This document shows, piece by piece, positions 9,826 to 20,448 of a DNA stretch of 64,000 nucleotides. The number at the start of each line of letters is the position of its first letter. Positions within the stretch are counted from its first letter, which is position 1. A model generated the notes under the pieces. The model was not told the origin of the DNA, did not search any database, and worked only from the letters and a program-made list of their open reading frames with translations. A program made the translations under genes and the position numbers. The stretch comes from Microcyclospora pomicola. Taxonomy: Eukaryota; Ascomycota; Dothideomycetes; Capnodiales. The stretch lies in assembly GCA_002786065.1 (NCBI GenBank), contig NHNY01000001.1, positions 496,001 through 560,000 of the forward strand. The letters run 5' to 3'.

Positions 9826-12202
9826 ATGCGTTCTCTCTTTCCAACCCTGTCGCTGGCAGCCGGTGTCCTATCTTCCGGATCGCTCGGGCAGCAAGATCCC
9901 GTTACTTCCACTGGTCATCCAACCCGCTACGCCGTGCAGACTCCTCCTCTAGACACGATCTGGACGCATGAGGTCGGCACGGATCCATGGCCTCAGTATC
10001 CCAGACCGAAGCTTGCCAGATCTCAATGGCAGAGCTTGAACGGGATCTGGACCTACTCCAATGCCTCTGGTCATGAAGAGCTTAGTTATCCGCCTTTCAA
10101 CGAAACCCTGTCTCGCGAGGTCTTGGTCCCATTCTGTTTGGAGAGCGGCTTATCGGGTATCCAAGGTGTCAACACCATCTACTCGTGGTATAGGACTACC
10201 TTCACAGTCCCGCAAGCCTGGACAGGCGATCGAGTCCTGTTGAACTTCGGAGCAGTCGACTACGAAGCTACAGTGTTTGTCAACGGCCGGACTGCTACCT
10301 TCCACCGGGGAGGTTTCTTTGCCTTTTCCGTAGACGTGACTGACTTCTTGAAACCTGGGGAAAACGAACTGTGTGTTATCCCGAGCATCATGAGGGATAT
10401 GTTCTAATGTTCGCAGCATCGTCTTCGCATTCGATCCCACCGATGGAGACTCATATGTGATCCCAACAGGGAAGCAAACTCTCACACCCTCGCACATCTT
10501 CTACCGTCCCTGCAGTGGCATCTGGCAGAGTGTCTGGATTGAGTCGGCACCTACTAACTACATCACCGACCTCAGCATTGATGCGACTGCCAGCGGTCAG
10601 GTGAATCTGACCTTGAACGCAGCGACAAGCAACGGCAGTGTCAAGATTGCTGTCTACGAAAGGGCAAGCACAAGCCACACTTCAGCATATGTGCACCGCA
10701 TACTGATTAGGTGTAAAGGGAACCAACACTTCTGTAGCTACATACAAGGGTACTGCTGGCGCACCAATCACATTCACCGTCCCTTCGCCCAAGAAGTGGT
10801 CGCCGGACGAGCCGAATTTATACGATGTTACGATCAAGATGGGCAAGGATGTCGTCAAAAGCTATACAGGATTCAGGACTGTGTCGAAAGAGGAGATCGA
10901 TGGAGTCCAGAGGGTAGTCCTGGTATGTTGTGAATTATGTCAAGGATATCAAGCCTGATGAAGAAGATCGAGTGAAACGATACTAATTACTTTCCAGAAT
11001 GGTGAAGTCATCTTTCCCTTCGGAACTCTGGATCAAGGTAGGTCATGACAAATATCCCCAAAGCATGCACTATTCTCAAGCAGGCTTCGAGCGGACTTTG
11101 TTTGTAGCGATGAAATGCAGAAGCTGACTTGGCAATAGGATATTGGCCAGATGGGTTGTTCACACCGCCAACATACGAAGCTATGACCTTCGACATCAAG
11201 ACACTCAAGCAATTAGGTTACAACATGCTCCGGAAGCATATCAAGGTGGAGCCGCCTCTCTACTACGCAGCCGCAGATGAGCTCGGGATCTTGATTATGC
11301 AGGACATGCCTTGCCTCAGTCCTTCCATAGCGCCCAACGCGGCACAACAAGCTGAGTTCAAGCGGCAACTAGAGCTCCTTGTTGCGCAATTCAAGAGCTA
11401 CACGTCTATCTTTGCCTGGGTAAGGAATTTTTGTTCAGACTTCGGCCTCAAGAGCCACACCTTCGACTCACGCACTAATGTGACCATGTGACTTAGGCGA
11501 TCTACAACGAGGGATGGGGCCAGCTCACTTCCTCCCAGCCTGAATTCGGCCTGACCAAAATGATCCACGAGATCGACCCATCGCGTCTAGTGAACGCCGT
11601 CAGCGGCTGGCATGATCACGGCGCTGGCGAGTTCAGCGACAACCACCATTACACCGAACCACAGTGCGGCACGCCATGGTCTGACAACCACCCCTTCGAC
11701 CCATCTCGTATCGGCTTCGAAGGCGAATTTGGTGGTACCGGTCACAACGTCTCCGCCGATCACCTGTGGAAAGTCAAGCATGCCATCGACCACATCAACG
11801 AAACATACGAGATGTACGACACGCTCGAGGAATGGAACCGGCGCGGACGCTATCTGTTGACCGAGCTCCGCACGCAGATCGAGCTGTACTCCTGCGCGGG
11901 CGGAGTGTGGACGCAGACGTGTGACGTTGAGGGCGAGCTGAATGGGATGTTGACCTACGATCGCCGCGTTTTGCGCACAGATGTGCAGCAGTGGAGGGCA
12001 GATATCCAGGTAAGTCACCTAATGGCTCTGCCGAATCTTCTTGCTTGTGCTATCGTGGGGACCGCGAAACGTGTAGTGTTTGCTGACTGGATGCCAGGCA
12101 CTGTATGATGCTTCTGCTCGCAGAGGAAACGGCACCACATCCAGCCAGCCTCATCCTCATCCTCACCTCGCCAACGAGCAGCAGCCGCTGGTCAAAGCAT
12201 GA
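9826..12202 (+). CDS. Secreted glycoside hydrolase family 2 enzyme
   Basis: Seven exons: 9826-10370, 10417-10663, 10719-10922, 10998-11037, 11139-11419, 11497-12009 and 12098-12202, giving 644 residues in one frame. The ATG at 9826 starts a signal peptide (MRSLFPTLSLAAG). A jelly-roll sugar-binding domain follows (LNGIWTY, YRTTFTVP, VFVNG, FSVDVTDFL). Then comes an immunoglobulin-like domain (SGIWQSVWIE, PKKWSPDEPNLY) and a TIM barrel with WPDG, MLRKHIKVEP, DMP, the acid/base Glu in YNEGWG (E444) and the likely nucleophile in GFEGEFGG (about E516). GH2 covers beta-galactosidases, -mannosidases and -glucuronidases; the substrate cannot be read from sequence. Exon 2 appears to end in an unusual GC donor (10664). 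The last exon is a short low-complexity His/Pro tail. Confidence 0.87.
10664..10718 (+). other. Candidate GC-AG intron in the GH2 gene
   Basis: Joining exon 2 at AGG (10663) to GGA (10719) keeps frame and gives VYERGTNTSVATYKG, a normal continuation of the beta-sandwich domain. The removed 55 bases begin GCAAGC and end GTAAAG, with a TACTGAT branch-like site about 15 bases before the end. I found no GT donor that keeps both frame and domain. GC-AG introns are a known minor class of U2 introns. Confidence 0.6.
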
Positions 12203-12786
12203 CGACAAGACTTACGACGAGCACTGCTGTCCGCTCATGGTATGAACCATATGCACCTTTGATCGGGTATCGTGGCACGGTATACCAAGCACCTGTACAG
12301 AAAAGACCTTGAGATATGATGATCGCTAAGATAGATGCCAAAAAACATCGTCGTCTCGTATCAGACATTTCACTCGAACCAACGTCGCCCTTTTCGTAAA
12401 CCTACATCCTTTGCAGCGATCACCACTACGACGAGGACATAGGAGATGAGACGAATAAAATTGGTAGCAATGTATGAAAGCAGGCGTCTGCACGTACTGG
12501 GGAAAGTAATGAATGTATCAGTGCCAGATGCTCAGGCTAGTTGACAGCGAAGCAGAAAGATGATCATGACCTTGTTCGGAGGACAACCTTGCCTGTTCCA
12601 CGTTTTAGGTGAAATATGTGTTCATACATGCGTTATGAGATGTTGCACAGCTATCTTAACATGCTTGCGTAGACGCCGGAAACGCCAGAGATCGCGACGA
12701 GAGATGGATCCCGAGAGCTTACCGATGCCCATATATCGTATGCCCGAAACGCCTGGTGGCCCATCCACAAGGCCAGATGGGTTAGG
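12203..12786. other. Convergent 3' intergenic region
   Basis: This lies between the 3' ends of the GH2 gene (+) and the CPSF6-like gene (-). No coding or RNA signal is seen. Confidence 0.5.
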
Positions 12787-14037
12787 TCAGGACTCCCACT
12801 CGCCCGTCTTCATCCTCTTGTTCACGCCGCCTTGCTGCGCCGCACCTCCCTGATTCTGCATCCCAAACCCACCTCCACCATTGAATCCTCCAGCGCCAGA
12901 TTGGAAGTTCCCGGCGCCGGCGCCGTTCCATCCTCCCCCTCGGCCGCCCATCATTCCACCCCGACCGCCGCCACCACCCATCATGTTCATCGCCATGCCC
13001 ATGCCCATGTTCATATTCGGAAAGCCCCCTCGCCCCATCATGCCCATCCCGTTCATCATGCCGCCGCGGTTCATGTTGCCGAAGCCGTTCATGCCGGCCA
13101 TGTTGCCGTAGCCGGCGGCCATCATGGGATTGGCGCCGAAGCCGCCCATACCAGGCATGCCCCATCCTTGTTGTTGCGGCGCTGCGGCCCGGTTTTGCAT
13201 CATGTTATTGTTGTTCGCGTTGAAGTTCCCGCGCGCATTATTGTTGAAAGTGCCGCGACCCGCGAATCCTCCGCGTTGGTTGTTGAAGTTCTGGTAGGTG
13301 CCGCCGCGACCATTATTGCTCTGCTGGAACTCTTTCTTGCCCGTCGAGCTTTGCGCCGTGCGGAAGGGATTGCCGCCGGCGGTGTATTGTACCGTGAAAG
13401 GGGCTTTCTTCACGCCTCGTTCGTCCTTGACTTGCGCAGCTTGCACGATGGCTCGTTTCGTAGCTGCTGCGGCTTGGGACGATGAGAACTCCAGGTATGC
13501 TTCTCCCCTACTCTTTCCGTTGATCTTATGCTCACCAAACGCCAGCTCGACAAGGTCCGTCTCAGCGTTAGCTTCGACGCAGAACTGACGCACATCTTCC
13601 TCGGTCGTCCACCAATGTAGGTCGGCAACTTTGAGCGCCGTCGTAGCTCCCGGTTCGCTTGGCCGGTCATCTGCTGGTTGCCCGTTGGTCTGTTGCTCAG
13701 CCTGGACATCATGCTCGTCTAGAACATCTTCTTCAGCCTTCCGCTTCGTCCCCTGAGCTTCTGATGGATTCTGCGATTGCGCGTCACCAGCGCCTAGTTC
13801 TGTAGTAGTGTCCCCGTCTGATGGTTCATCCTTGATATCGAAATCTATCTCGTCTTCGACAGCCTCAGCGGTGGTTGTATGTTCTGCTGCCGTTATGCTT
13901 TCGGTTGCTCCATGCTTGGCGGATCCAGTTGGATCGTGTCCGTTCGCGTGAGCAACGTCTTCTGCTTTGATCTCCGATGTGAGATGCTCGTCCCCATAGA
14001 TGTCAATCTCGAATGTGTCTTCTTCTTCAGCCGACAT
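12787..14037 (-). CDS. RRM protein, CPSF6/CFIm68-like
   Basis: Single exon, 416 residues. I use the ATG at 14037 (MSAEEE); longer readings need a GTG start. An acidic N-terminus of about 120 residues (IDIYGDEH, repeated DEPSD/EDE) is followed by an RRM around residues 130-215. The RRM contains LHWWTTEEDV as RNP2 and GEAYLEFSS as RNP1. The remainder is Asn/Gly/Met-rich with GRGG and NNNN runs and many MGG/GMG repeats, and a basic end (NKRMKTGEWES). The WWTTEEDV form of RNP2 is typical of CPSF6 and CPSF7, the large subunits of cleavage factor Im, which help choose poly(A) sites in the nucleus. The prion-like C-terminus suggests phase-separating behaviour (inference). Confidence 0.78.
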   Translation of the reverse strand: MSAEEEDTFEIDIYGDEHLTSEIKAEDVAHANGHDPTGSAKHGATESITAAEHTTTAEAVEDEIDFDIKDEPSDGDTTTELGAGDAQSQNPSEAQGTKRKAEEDVLDEHDVQAEQQTNGQPADDRPSEPGATTALKVADLHWWTTEEDVRQFCVEANAETDLVELAFGEHKINGKSRGEAYLEFSSSQAAAATKRAIVQAAQVKDERGVKKAPFTVQYTAGGNPFRTAQSSTGKKEFQQSNNGRGGTYQNFNNQRGGFAGRGTFNNNARGNFNANNNNMMQNRAAAPQQQGWGMPGMGGFGANPMMAAGYGNMAGMNGFGNMNRGGMMNGMGMMGRGGFPNMNMGMGMAMNMMGGGGGRGGMMGGRGGGWNGAGAGNFQSGAGGFNGGGGFGMQNQGGAAQQGGVNKRMKTGEWES

Positions 14038-14849
14038 GACGATGCTAACGACCACGTGCAGATGGCTGCGGCATACAGTGACAGTAGGGAGACGCAGTCG
14101 CCAGTACTCGTATGAACCTGAGCAAATAGAGTCTCAGCCTGCTCTGGGATGAGACAGTCGTCAGTGGTACAGAGTGTATGTGTAGGCTGGCAGGCAGCTC
14201 GGCAGGCAGTTCTCTGAAAGCAGACAATTAGAACCAAGTTGTATTCTCTACACACAATCATTGGATGACCAGTATCTTCATCCTTGCTGAACAGTTGTAT
14301 GATCGTGATACGTACAACTCGGGCTCGTTTCTGGATACAATGAAGGTACAATGGAGAGAATGTAAAGCACCGCGACAAGCTCCCTCTACCACAAACCCTT
14401 TTCAACAAGCAGCCCTTCCGTATCCTCCGCAAATATCCACGATGACCGATCTTCTCTTGAGGCTGCAACAGGTGTGGTCAAGAGATGTATGCTGCAAGAC
14501 TGACAGCTGTGCGGAGGTGCTAGCCAGCTCTCCGAGCGCGTCTCTCACTCAGGGCTCTGTGGACACACGATGGTTCGCACGTACGGTTGGTCGGCCTGTC
14601 TTGGATGATCGCTTGAATTTCGTGAGGTACTAAGTCTCGTGAGGATTGATAGGGAGAATGTGGAAAGGAAAGATGATTGTGTTGTTCCACGACGAGGGAG
14701 GTAGTATGGAGTAGGTAGAATGCACTATGACTTCAGGGTCAACTGCGATCACATGTCAGGATTACCCGACACACTTATGTGAAGACACGACAGAATCTTG
14801 CCAAACATAGGTATCATTTTGCTCAAATAATAAGACTTGGGACTCGACG
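14038..14849. other. Divergent intergenic region, CPSF6-like/AIM11
   Basis: Promoter region for two divergent genes. Open frames of about 120-190 codons exist on both strands but overlap each other and show no domain or plausible composition. Confidence 0.5.
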
Positions 14850-15545
14850 ATGTCTTTCTGGGAGAGATATCTTGCGCCTGGGGATGTGCGGCGACAACAC
14901 CGTTTCTCCTCTTCAGCAATAAATGTTCCCGTGGAGGCTGCTATAACATCACCAGAGCAAGAGCCCCAAGATTCAAGAACGCCAACTGCACCTCTCGAAC
15001 GCATCGATGCAGCACACCGCGAACGCCGGAAACTGGCTCTCTTCTATGGCGGACTGACGCTCACTGCCTTCTCGCTATACATCACTCGACGCGCAACACG
15101 CAGCAAAATCTTACAGACCTACCCGTCGACTTTCACACCTTCCAACACCACCCCCACGAAAGTCAATGGTGGCCTTGAGGCTGCTGAGGCTCTAGGACTA
15201 GCGACGCTGAATGTCTTCAGTTTCGCCGTGGTGAGCGCAGGTGCGCTGATGACATTCTTCGATGTGGCGGATGTTGAAGACATGCGGGAAAGAGTTCGGA
15301 AAGGCATCGGATTTGACTTGTATGCCGGGGATGCTGAGACGGATAAAGAGCTGGAGGACTGGGTGGCAGAAACGCTGAGCAAACAAGACGGTTTGTCGAA
15401 TCTGCATCAGGGAGTCCTTGAGAAACTGGCGGAGCTGAGCGAGAAGGAGAAGCGACTGAAAGAGGAGGGGCGGGAGGGTGTGCTGGATAAACTTGCCCAA
15501 CTGAAGGCGGAGAAAGAAACAATATCGTCTCAAGTTCAGAGTTGA
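14850..15545 (+). CDS. AIM11: Altered inheritance of mitochondria protein 11
   Basis: Single exon, 231 residues. It has a basic N-terminal part, then two membrane segments: LALFYGGLTLTAFSLYI near residues 63-79 and a second around ALGLATLNVFSFAVVSAGALMTFF (about 115-140). A conserved GFDLYAGDAETDKELEDWV motif follows. The tail is a charged Glu/Lys coiled coil. Two helices with the LGLATLNVFSF signature are typical of the Aim11 family, named from a yeast screen for mitochondrial inheritance; its molecular role is not known. It runs convergently into the molybdopterin synthase gene, with only 112 bp between the stop codons. Confidence 0.85.
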   Translation: MSFWERYLAPGDVRRQHRFSSSAINVPVEAAITSPEQEPQDSRTPTAPLERIDAAHRERRKLALFYGGLTLTAFSLYITRRATRSKILQTYPSTFTPSNTTPTKVNGGLEAAEALGLATLNVFSFAVVSAGALMTFFDVADVEDMRERVRKGIGFDLYAGDAETDKELEDWVAETLSKQDGLSNLHQGVLEKLAELSEKEKRLKEEGREGVLDKLAQLKAEKETISSQVQS

Positions 15546-15657
15546 TATCGCAGCCTATGGTCGCTGATGGCATGGCTATTATGTCCGTTCAAGCGAGAGG
15601 ACTGGCGTTCATTTGACATTTATATATTCCCCACTCATGATCATATATACTCTTCAT

Positions 15658-16247
15658 TCACGCAGTACCTGCCATGCTGGCATCAACTGGCACGCCTGCT
15701 TGTCCATCCCGATTGCTTCTCCAGATGCCCCCATCCTCGAACCACTCCTCCTTCCATATCTCCACGCTCGCTTTGACCTTTTCCAGGCATTCTTCTCCTG
15801 CCTTCCATGCTGCAGCTCGATGCGGGGATGACACTGCGATCAAGATGCTCTCCTCACCGATATCCACCCGACCCAGCCGATGCGTGATTGCAATGCTCAC
15901 CAATCCATGGTCGGCATGTACGGCTCTTGCGATACCTTGAAGAGTTCGCAGCGCGAGCGGAGCATACGTAGAATAGGCAAGATGTGTGACCGTCTTGGAT
16001 GCGAATGAGTCGCGCGTGCAACCTACCGATCGTCTGCTTCAGCCTGGTTGACTCCAGTACGTTCGAGCTGGAGAAGTGAGGTCTTTGCTGACGGACCTGC
16101 AAAGAGCACTACGGCGCCAGCTTTGGGGCTCTTGACACGGTTCAGCGTGGCCGAAGCATTGAGCTCATCGTAGGTGAGCGAGACATAAGTCCCGGCCTCT
16201 GACAATGACTTCTCGCCCGTGAATGTTGGCTGCATAGGAGACGACAT
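15658..16247 (-). CDS. Molybdopterin synthase catalytic (large) subunit, MoaE/MOCS2B type
   Basis: Two exons: 16247-16097 and 16022-15658, with a 74 bp intron at 16023-16096 (GTCCGT...GGTAG), giving 171 residues. Splicing restores the MoaE core: AVVLFAG joined to CTRDSF, then VTHLAYSTYAPLALRTL, HGLVSIAITHRLG, VLIAVSSPHRAAAW and VKASVEIWKEE with the conserved lysines. MoaE inserts two sulfurs from the thiocarboxylate of the small subunit into precursor Z to make molybdopterin, needed by nitrate reductase and sulfite oxidase; it acts in the cytosol. The ATG at 16247 gives a short extension before the domain. Its start faces that of lipoyl synthase 210 bp away. Confidence 0.9.
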
Positions 16248-16457
16248 CGTGGGCGTATATTCTGATTCAGACAAGTGCGAATATAGTAGTAGATGTACGG
16301 TACACTCATGTGGTAGGGCTGAACTATCGTACATGATGCAATTCATGACAGTCAGCATCGAATCTTTGTCAGAAGGGGTCCACCCAAACATTATTACTCT
16401 CAACATCTCGCCACCATTCCCATTGTCCTCGAATATAATCTTCTTTCCAACAATACC
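16248..16457. promoter_or_regulatory. Shared divergent promoter, MoaE/LIP5
   Basis: Only 210 bp separate the start codons of the molybdopterin synthase (-) and lipoyl synthase (+) genes, so promoter and both 5' leaders must share this space. The half next to LIP5 is pyrimidine-rich. No named operator is recognised. Confidence 0.55.
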
Positions 16458-17699
16458 ATGGCAGCCATACGACGTCCTGCTTGTCGGGCTTTTGCCTCTG
16501 CTGTAACTTTCGAAGCTCGCTCGTCTCTGATTCCGCAAAAGCGTTGCTTCGCTACAGCAGTCTCCGATTCATCACTACCAAACACCACATCCTCACAACC
16601 ACGACCCACTAGCACATTCTCCGACCGACTCAACTCTGGCCCTTCGTTTGGCGATTTCGTCTCTGGCAGACAGGAGGAACCCTTAACAGCAGACGATGCT
16701 CTAGAGCTTCGCACTGTACAAGTTGGCCCAGAGGGTCGCAAGCGCACGCACACTCGTCTCCCGGAATGGCTGAAAACCCCCATACCGAGCAACGACAATT
16801 TCAAGCGAATCAAGAACGATCTACGCGGACTTGGACTACACACTGTATGCGAGGAAGCAAGATGTCCGAATATCAGCGATTGTTGGGGCGGAGGAGAAAA
16901 GAGCGCTGCAACTGCCACGATCATGTTGATGGGCGACACATGTACAAGAGGCTGTCGCTTCTGCAGTGTGAAGACCTCCAATAAGCCACCACCACTTGAT
17001 ATCCATGAGCCAGAGAACACGGCCGAAGCACTCTCGCGGTGGGGGTTGGGTTATGTGGTGCTCACGAGTGTAGATCGAGATGACCTGGCCGATGGCGGCG
17101 CGAGACACTTCGCAGAGACGATCATCAAGATCAAGCAGAAAGCACCGACGATGTTGGTCGAGGCGTTGACGGGCGACTACGCTGGCGATCTTGAGCAGGT
17201 CAAGCTGGTCGCGCAGAGTGGACTTGATGTCTACGCTCATAATGTTGAGACAACCGAGGAGTTGACCCCCATGGTGCGGGATCGGAGGGCAAAGTTCCGA
17301 CAATCGCTTGCAGTGCTCAAAGCTGCCAAAGAAGCAAAGCCAGAACTCATCACCAAAACCTCAATAATGCTCGGGCTCGGCGAAACGGAGGAGCAACTCT
17401 GGGCAACCTTGAAAGAGCTTCGCGCGGTGGAGGTCGATGTGGTGACGTTCGGACAATACATGCGACCAACGAAACGACATATGAAAGTCGAAGAGTACGT
17501 GACGCCCGCAACGTTCGAGATGTGGCGACAGCGTGCTCTGGACATGGGGTTCCTTTACTGTGCCAGTGGACCGCTTGTACGGAGCTCGTACAAGGCCGGA
17601 GAAGCATTCATCGAGAATGTTTTGAAGAAGCGAGCCAGACACAGTTCGTTATTCAGCGCGGAAGCTCTGGGAGATTTCAAGGGGTTGAAGAATGCATGA
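16458..17699 (+). CDS. LIP5: Lipoyl synthase, mitochondrial
   Basis: Single exon, 413 residues. The N-terminus is Arg/Ala/Ser-rich without acidic residues until about 40, as expected for mitochondrial import. The fungal LipA core then follows: [10 protein letters not shown], the auxiliary cluster CX4CX5C ([13 protein letters not shown], from about residue 131), and the radical SAM motif CTRGCRFC (about 162-169). [41 protein letters not shown] and the C-terminal RSSYKAGE, whose Ser ligates the auxiliary cluster, complete it. It inserts two sulfurs into octanoyl groups on the E2 subunits of pyruvate and 2-oxoglutarate dehydrogenases and on glycine-cleavage H protein, in the matrix. Length and all motifs are normal. 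Confidence 0.96.
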   Translation: MAAIRRPACRAFASAVTFEARSSLIPQKRCFATAVSDSSLPNTTSSQPRPTSTFSDRLNSGPSFGDFVSGRQEEPLTADDALELRTVQVGPEGRKRTHTRLPEWLKTPIPSNDNFKRIKNDLRGLGLHTVCEEARCPNISDCWGGGEKSAATATIMLMGDTCTRGCRFCSVKTSNKPPPLDIHEPENTAEALSRWGLGYVVLTSVDRDDLADGGARHFAETIIKIKQKAPTMLVEALTGDYAGDLEQVKLVAQSGLDVYAHNVETTEELTPMVRDRRAKFRQSLAVLKAAKEAKPELITKTSIMLGLGETEEQLWATLKELRAVEVDVVTFGQYMRPTKRHMKVEEYVTPATFEMWRQRALDMGFLYCASGPLVRSSYKAGEAFIENVLKKRARHSSLFSAEALGDFKGLKNA

Positions 17700-18702
17700 A
17701 GCACTCCAAACCTTATTCGTTGATCGTCAACAGCACTACATACCTTGGTAGCACACAACAAATGTTCAAGCCTAGCAACGCCACGTCGCCCACTGCTTGC
17801 AAAGCAACATCTACAGTCAAGAAGAAGGGCAATTTTAAGCGCCCTAGCACATGAAAGGCCGAACAAGAACAGATATCTTTCCAGCCGCTTCTGCGCCAGC
17901 TGGCACACCGTCCGGCTGTGCATGCCGTCACATCGTCTCCTATACCACGGGAAGGGTCTTGCAGCAGCCCTGAAGCCTAAAGGACGATCAGATTCTATGC
18001 CATTGGTCTGCATGCGATGTACAAATTGAGGGGAGAAGTCTATGGCCCCCAGATCGGATTGATATGGTTCCAACGTTGGCGCACTCATTCCTCAATCCAG
18101 TCTGAACGGAGATGTCCGTGCCGTGCGGCCACGATGCTGTCAACATGAACAGAGCCATGTGCTGGTCGCAGTGTATTGTATGTAATAGCTAGTGGGTGTC
18201 GTTTGTTCTGGCAGTCAATACAGTCTCATTTCACTTCCAGTGCTTCAATTGTGAATACCTACCGTACCTAGTCACTCGTGGTGGCGTCGAACTGGTAGGA
18301 CAGTAGCGCCGCGGCACAGCACGTTGGACATATGCTTCCGATGTCTGGCTGCTTAAGGTTCCTCGATCAATAATAGATTCTATACATATCGTGCCTAGAT
18401 TCGCGAATCGGTATCACGTTCATGCGCCGTGATGATAATGTTACTTGCTGATGCACGCTCTAGCTCCAGCACGTCTAGCTGGAATGGGGCCCCGCGACTC
18501 GGCAGCCGGATCGCGCTTGGGGATTCTCAATGCGGCGACCTCTTAAGGACTTTACGTGAACTCGCCTTCTAACCCCCTGCTGGCCCTCCACCACACATCT
18601 TCCATCTTCGAACGTCGCCATCCTCCGCCGTACTCTCGTATGCTCGCTCGAGCGATCGCCGCGACTCGGTGTCAGAGATAACTCCTCCATAATCCGGCCG
18701 GC
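17700..18702. other. Intergenic region between LIP5 and acyltransferase
   Basis: 1 kb with the 3' flank of LIP5 and the promoter of the acyltransferase. A 177-codon minus-strand frame overlapping the LIP5 end looks like a shadow. Nothing else seen. Confidence 0.5.
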
Positions 18703-20283
18703 ATGGCGTTCCTCATGCTTGGGAGGTCTGACGACCGGCCGCGATCCGCCTTCTCTCGATTCTGCTCCATCTTCTCCTTCATCCATCCCAAGGTGATCTT
18801 CGGCTGGGACGATGTGGTGGTCACTCGGTCGTCGGGGACCTCATGGCTCGACGGGTTGCGTGGTGCAGCAGCGCTGCAGGTCTTCTTCTTCCACTTCTTC
18901 GGACTACACACTCTATGGGGACACAGTTACGGATCATCGGAGAAAGATCATTACATATACCAGCTGCCTATCTTGCGGTCGATATACCTGGGCGGATCCA
19001 CCGCCGTCTGCACCTTCTTCATCATCAGCGGGAACGCGATCAGTGTCAAGACCTTCACGCTGCTCCGACGTAAGAATCACGATTCGCTGTACAAATCCCT
19101 GTCTTCGAGTATGATCCGGCGAGGCTTCCGACTCTACCTACCAGTCTTGGCTCTGGCAATCCCGGGTTTCATCCTGCTGTGTACGGTCGACATGGTGAAA
19201 GAGGGCAGCTTTGCATACCAGTGGGAAGAATACAACAACTTCGGCAAGCAGTTGGTGCACTTCATCACGTCCACCGATGCGCATCTCAACCCGTTCATGT
19301 ACGCGGACACAAACCCGTCGAAGAATCGCTACGCATATGTACCGTCTTCCTGGACCATCCCCATGGAATACTACGGGTCGCTAGTGGTCTACTTATTGAC
19401 GTTGGTGATCGCGAGAGTGGACATCTTCGTCTACCGCCTGGCGATCCTCGGTGGCCTCTCGCTCTACGCTTTGCACCAGGGCAGTTGGTGGACCTCGCTC
19501 TTCCTGAACGGAATGATGCTTGCCGATACGGTCCTGGAGCAAAAGGCGCGCGCAGAGAACAGAAAGGTGTCATTCGTGGACGAGGACAAAGCCTACTCCA
19601 CCAAAATCAAGCGTATCCTGTGGGACGCGCTGTTCTTCGGCATATTTTGTCTCGGCTACTACATCATGGGTGTGCCGCCGAAGACGCTCAGCTTCGACTT
19701 CAACCCGGTGCCCCGCGAGGGATATGAGTTCCTTTACCCGCTGATCCCCAACTTCGACGCAGTCCGAATAGCCGATCGGACGCGATGGCTGTGGTACTGG
19801 TCCGGCATGTTCACCGTCGTGGGCATCTCTCAAGTCTCTTGGCTGCGCGTCATCTTCGAGACGAAGTTCTGCCAGTGGCTCGGCAAGCTTTCGTTCATGC
19901 TGTACCTCGTGCACCCGGCCGTGATCGGCTCGCTAGGCCCACATCTCAGCGTGCTCGCGAAATCCATCAGCACGGATGAAATGTTCGTGACGTTCTTCGA
20001 GTTCGTCATTTTCACCCCGATCATCTTCGCGCTGTCCGCCGCAGCGGAACGATATATCGATCGACCAAGTGTCGATCTTGCGCGATGGATCGAGAAGGTG
20101 GTCACCAAGGAAGCCGTGGTGCCGCTGTCCATGCAGCAGGAGTTTGTCGAGGACCAGATCCCGCTACAGACCCGAACGCCCGAGCGGAGCGTCCAGCCTA
20201 CCGCAGCAGCGGCGGATGGAAGAGAAGAGACCGAAGAGGAGGTCTCACTCCTCAAGCAGCAGGTCGGCGTGGAGCAGCGATGA
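18703..20283 (+). CDS. Acyltransferase 3 (OafA-like) membrane protein
   Basis: Single exon, 526 residues. After about 45 residues comes the hallmark start of the acyltransferase-3 domain, SWLDGLRGAAALQVFFFHFF, with the Arg and catalytic-type His of the family. A FIISGNAIS motif and roughly ten hydrophobic helices spread to residue 460. The end is cytosolic, acidic and Gln-rich (EETEEEVSLLKQQ). Members move acyl groups, often acetyl, onto sugars, lipids or secondary metabolites in a membrane. The acceptor is unknown here. Downstream, on the other strand, lies a Zn2Cys6 regulator, and an MFS carrier and a dehydrogenase are within 10 kb, so a role in specialised metabolism is possible but unproven. 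Confidence 0.85.
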   Translation: MAFLMLGRSDDRPRSAFSRFCSIFSFIHPKVIFGWDDVVVTRSSGTSWLDGLRGAAALQVFFFHFFGLHTLWGHSYGSSEKDHYIYQLPILRSIYLGGSTAVCTFFIISGNAISVKTFTLLRRKNHDSLYKSLSSSMIRRGFRLYLPVLALAIPGFILLCTVDMVKEGSFAYQWEEYNNFGKQLVHFITSTDAHLNPFMYADTNPSKNRYAYVPSSWTIPMEYYGSLVVYLLTLVIARVDIFVYRLAILGGLSLYALHQGSWWTSLFLNGMMLADTVLEQKARAENRKVSFVDEDKAYSTKIKRILWDALFFGIFCLGYYIMGVPPKTLSFDFNPVPREGYEFLYPLIPNFDAVRIADRTRWLWYWSGMFTVVGISQVSWLRVIFETKFCQWLGKLSFMLYLVHPAVIGSLGPHLSVLAKSISTDEMFVTFFEFVIFTPIIFALSAAAERYIDRPSVDLARWIEKVVTKEAVVPLSMQQEFVEDQIPLQTRTPERSVQPTAAAADGREETEEEVSLLKQQVGVEQR

Positions 20284-20448
20284 CCATGAACGCGCCGTGT
20301 TGTTTCTTTCTGTTTCTGAACGCAATTTAGCCAACTTTTAGAATCAAAAATCCTTTCCACGCAGCGATCAATTCCGTGCTCATGTGTACATATATCCATG
20401 TGAAAGAGATGTGTAGAAATTCGGCCCTCCTGGTCTGCCTGCCTTCCT

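Noticed and set aside
13893-14468. 191-codon minus-strand frame overlapping the CPSF6-like start, and a 122-codon plus-strand frame at 14265-14633
   Set aside because: They overlap each other and a confident gene; neither shows a motif. They sit in a divergent promoter region.
17555-18088. 177-codon minus-strand frame overlapping the 3' end of lipoyl synthase
   Set aside because: It lies over a confident gene on the other strand and has no domain or sensible composition.
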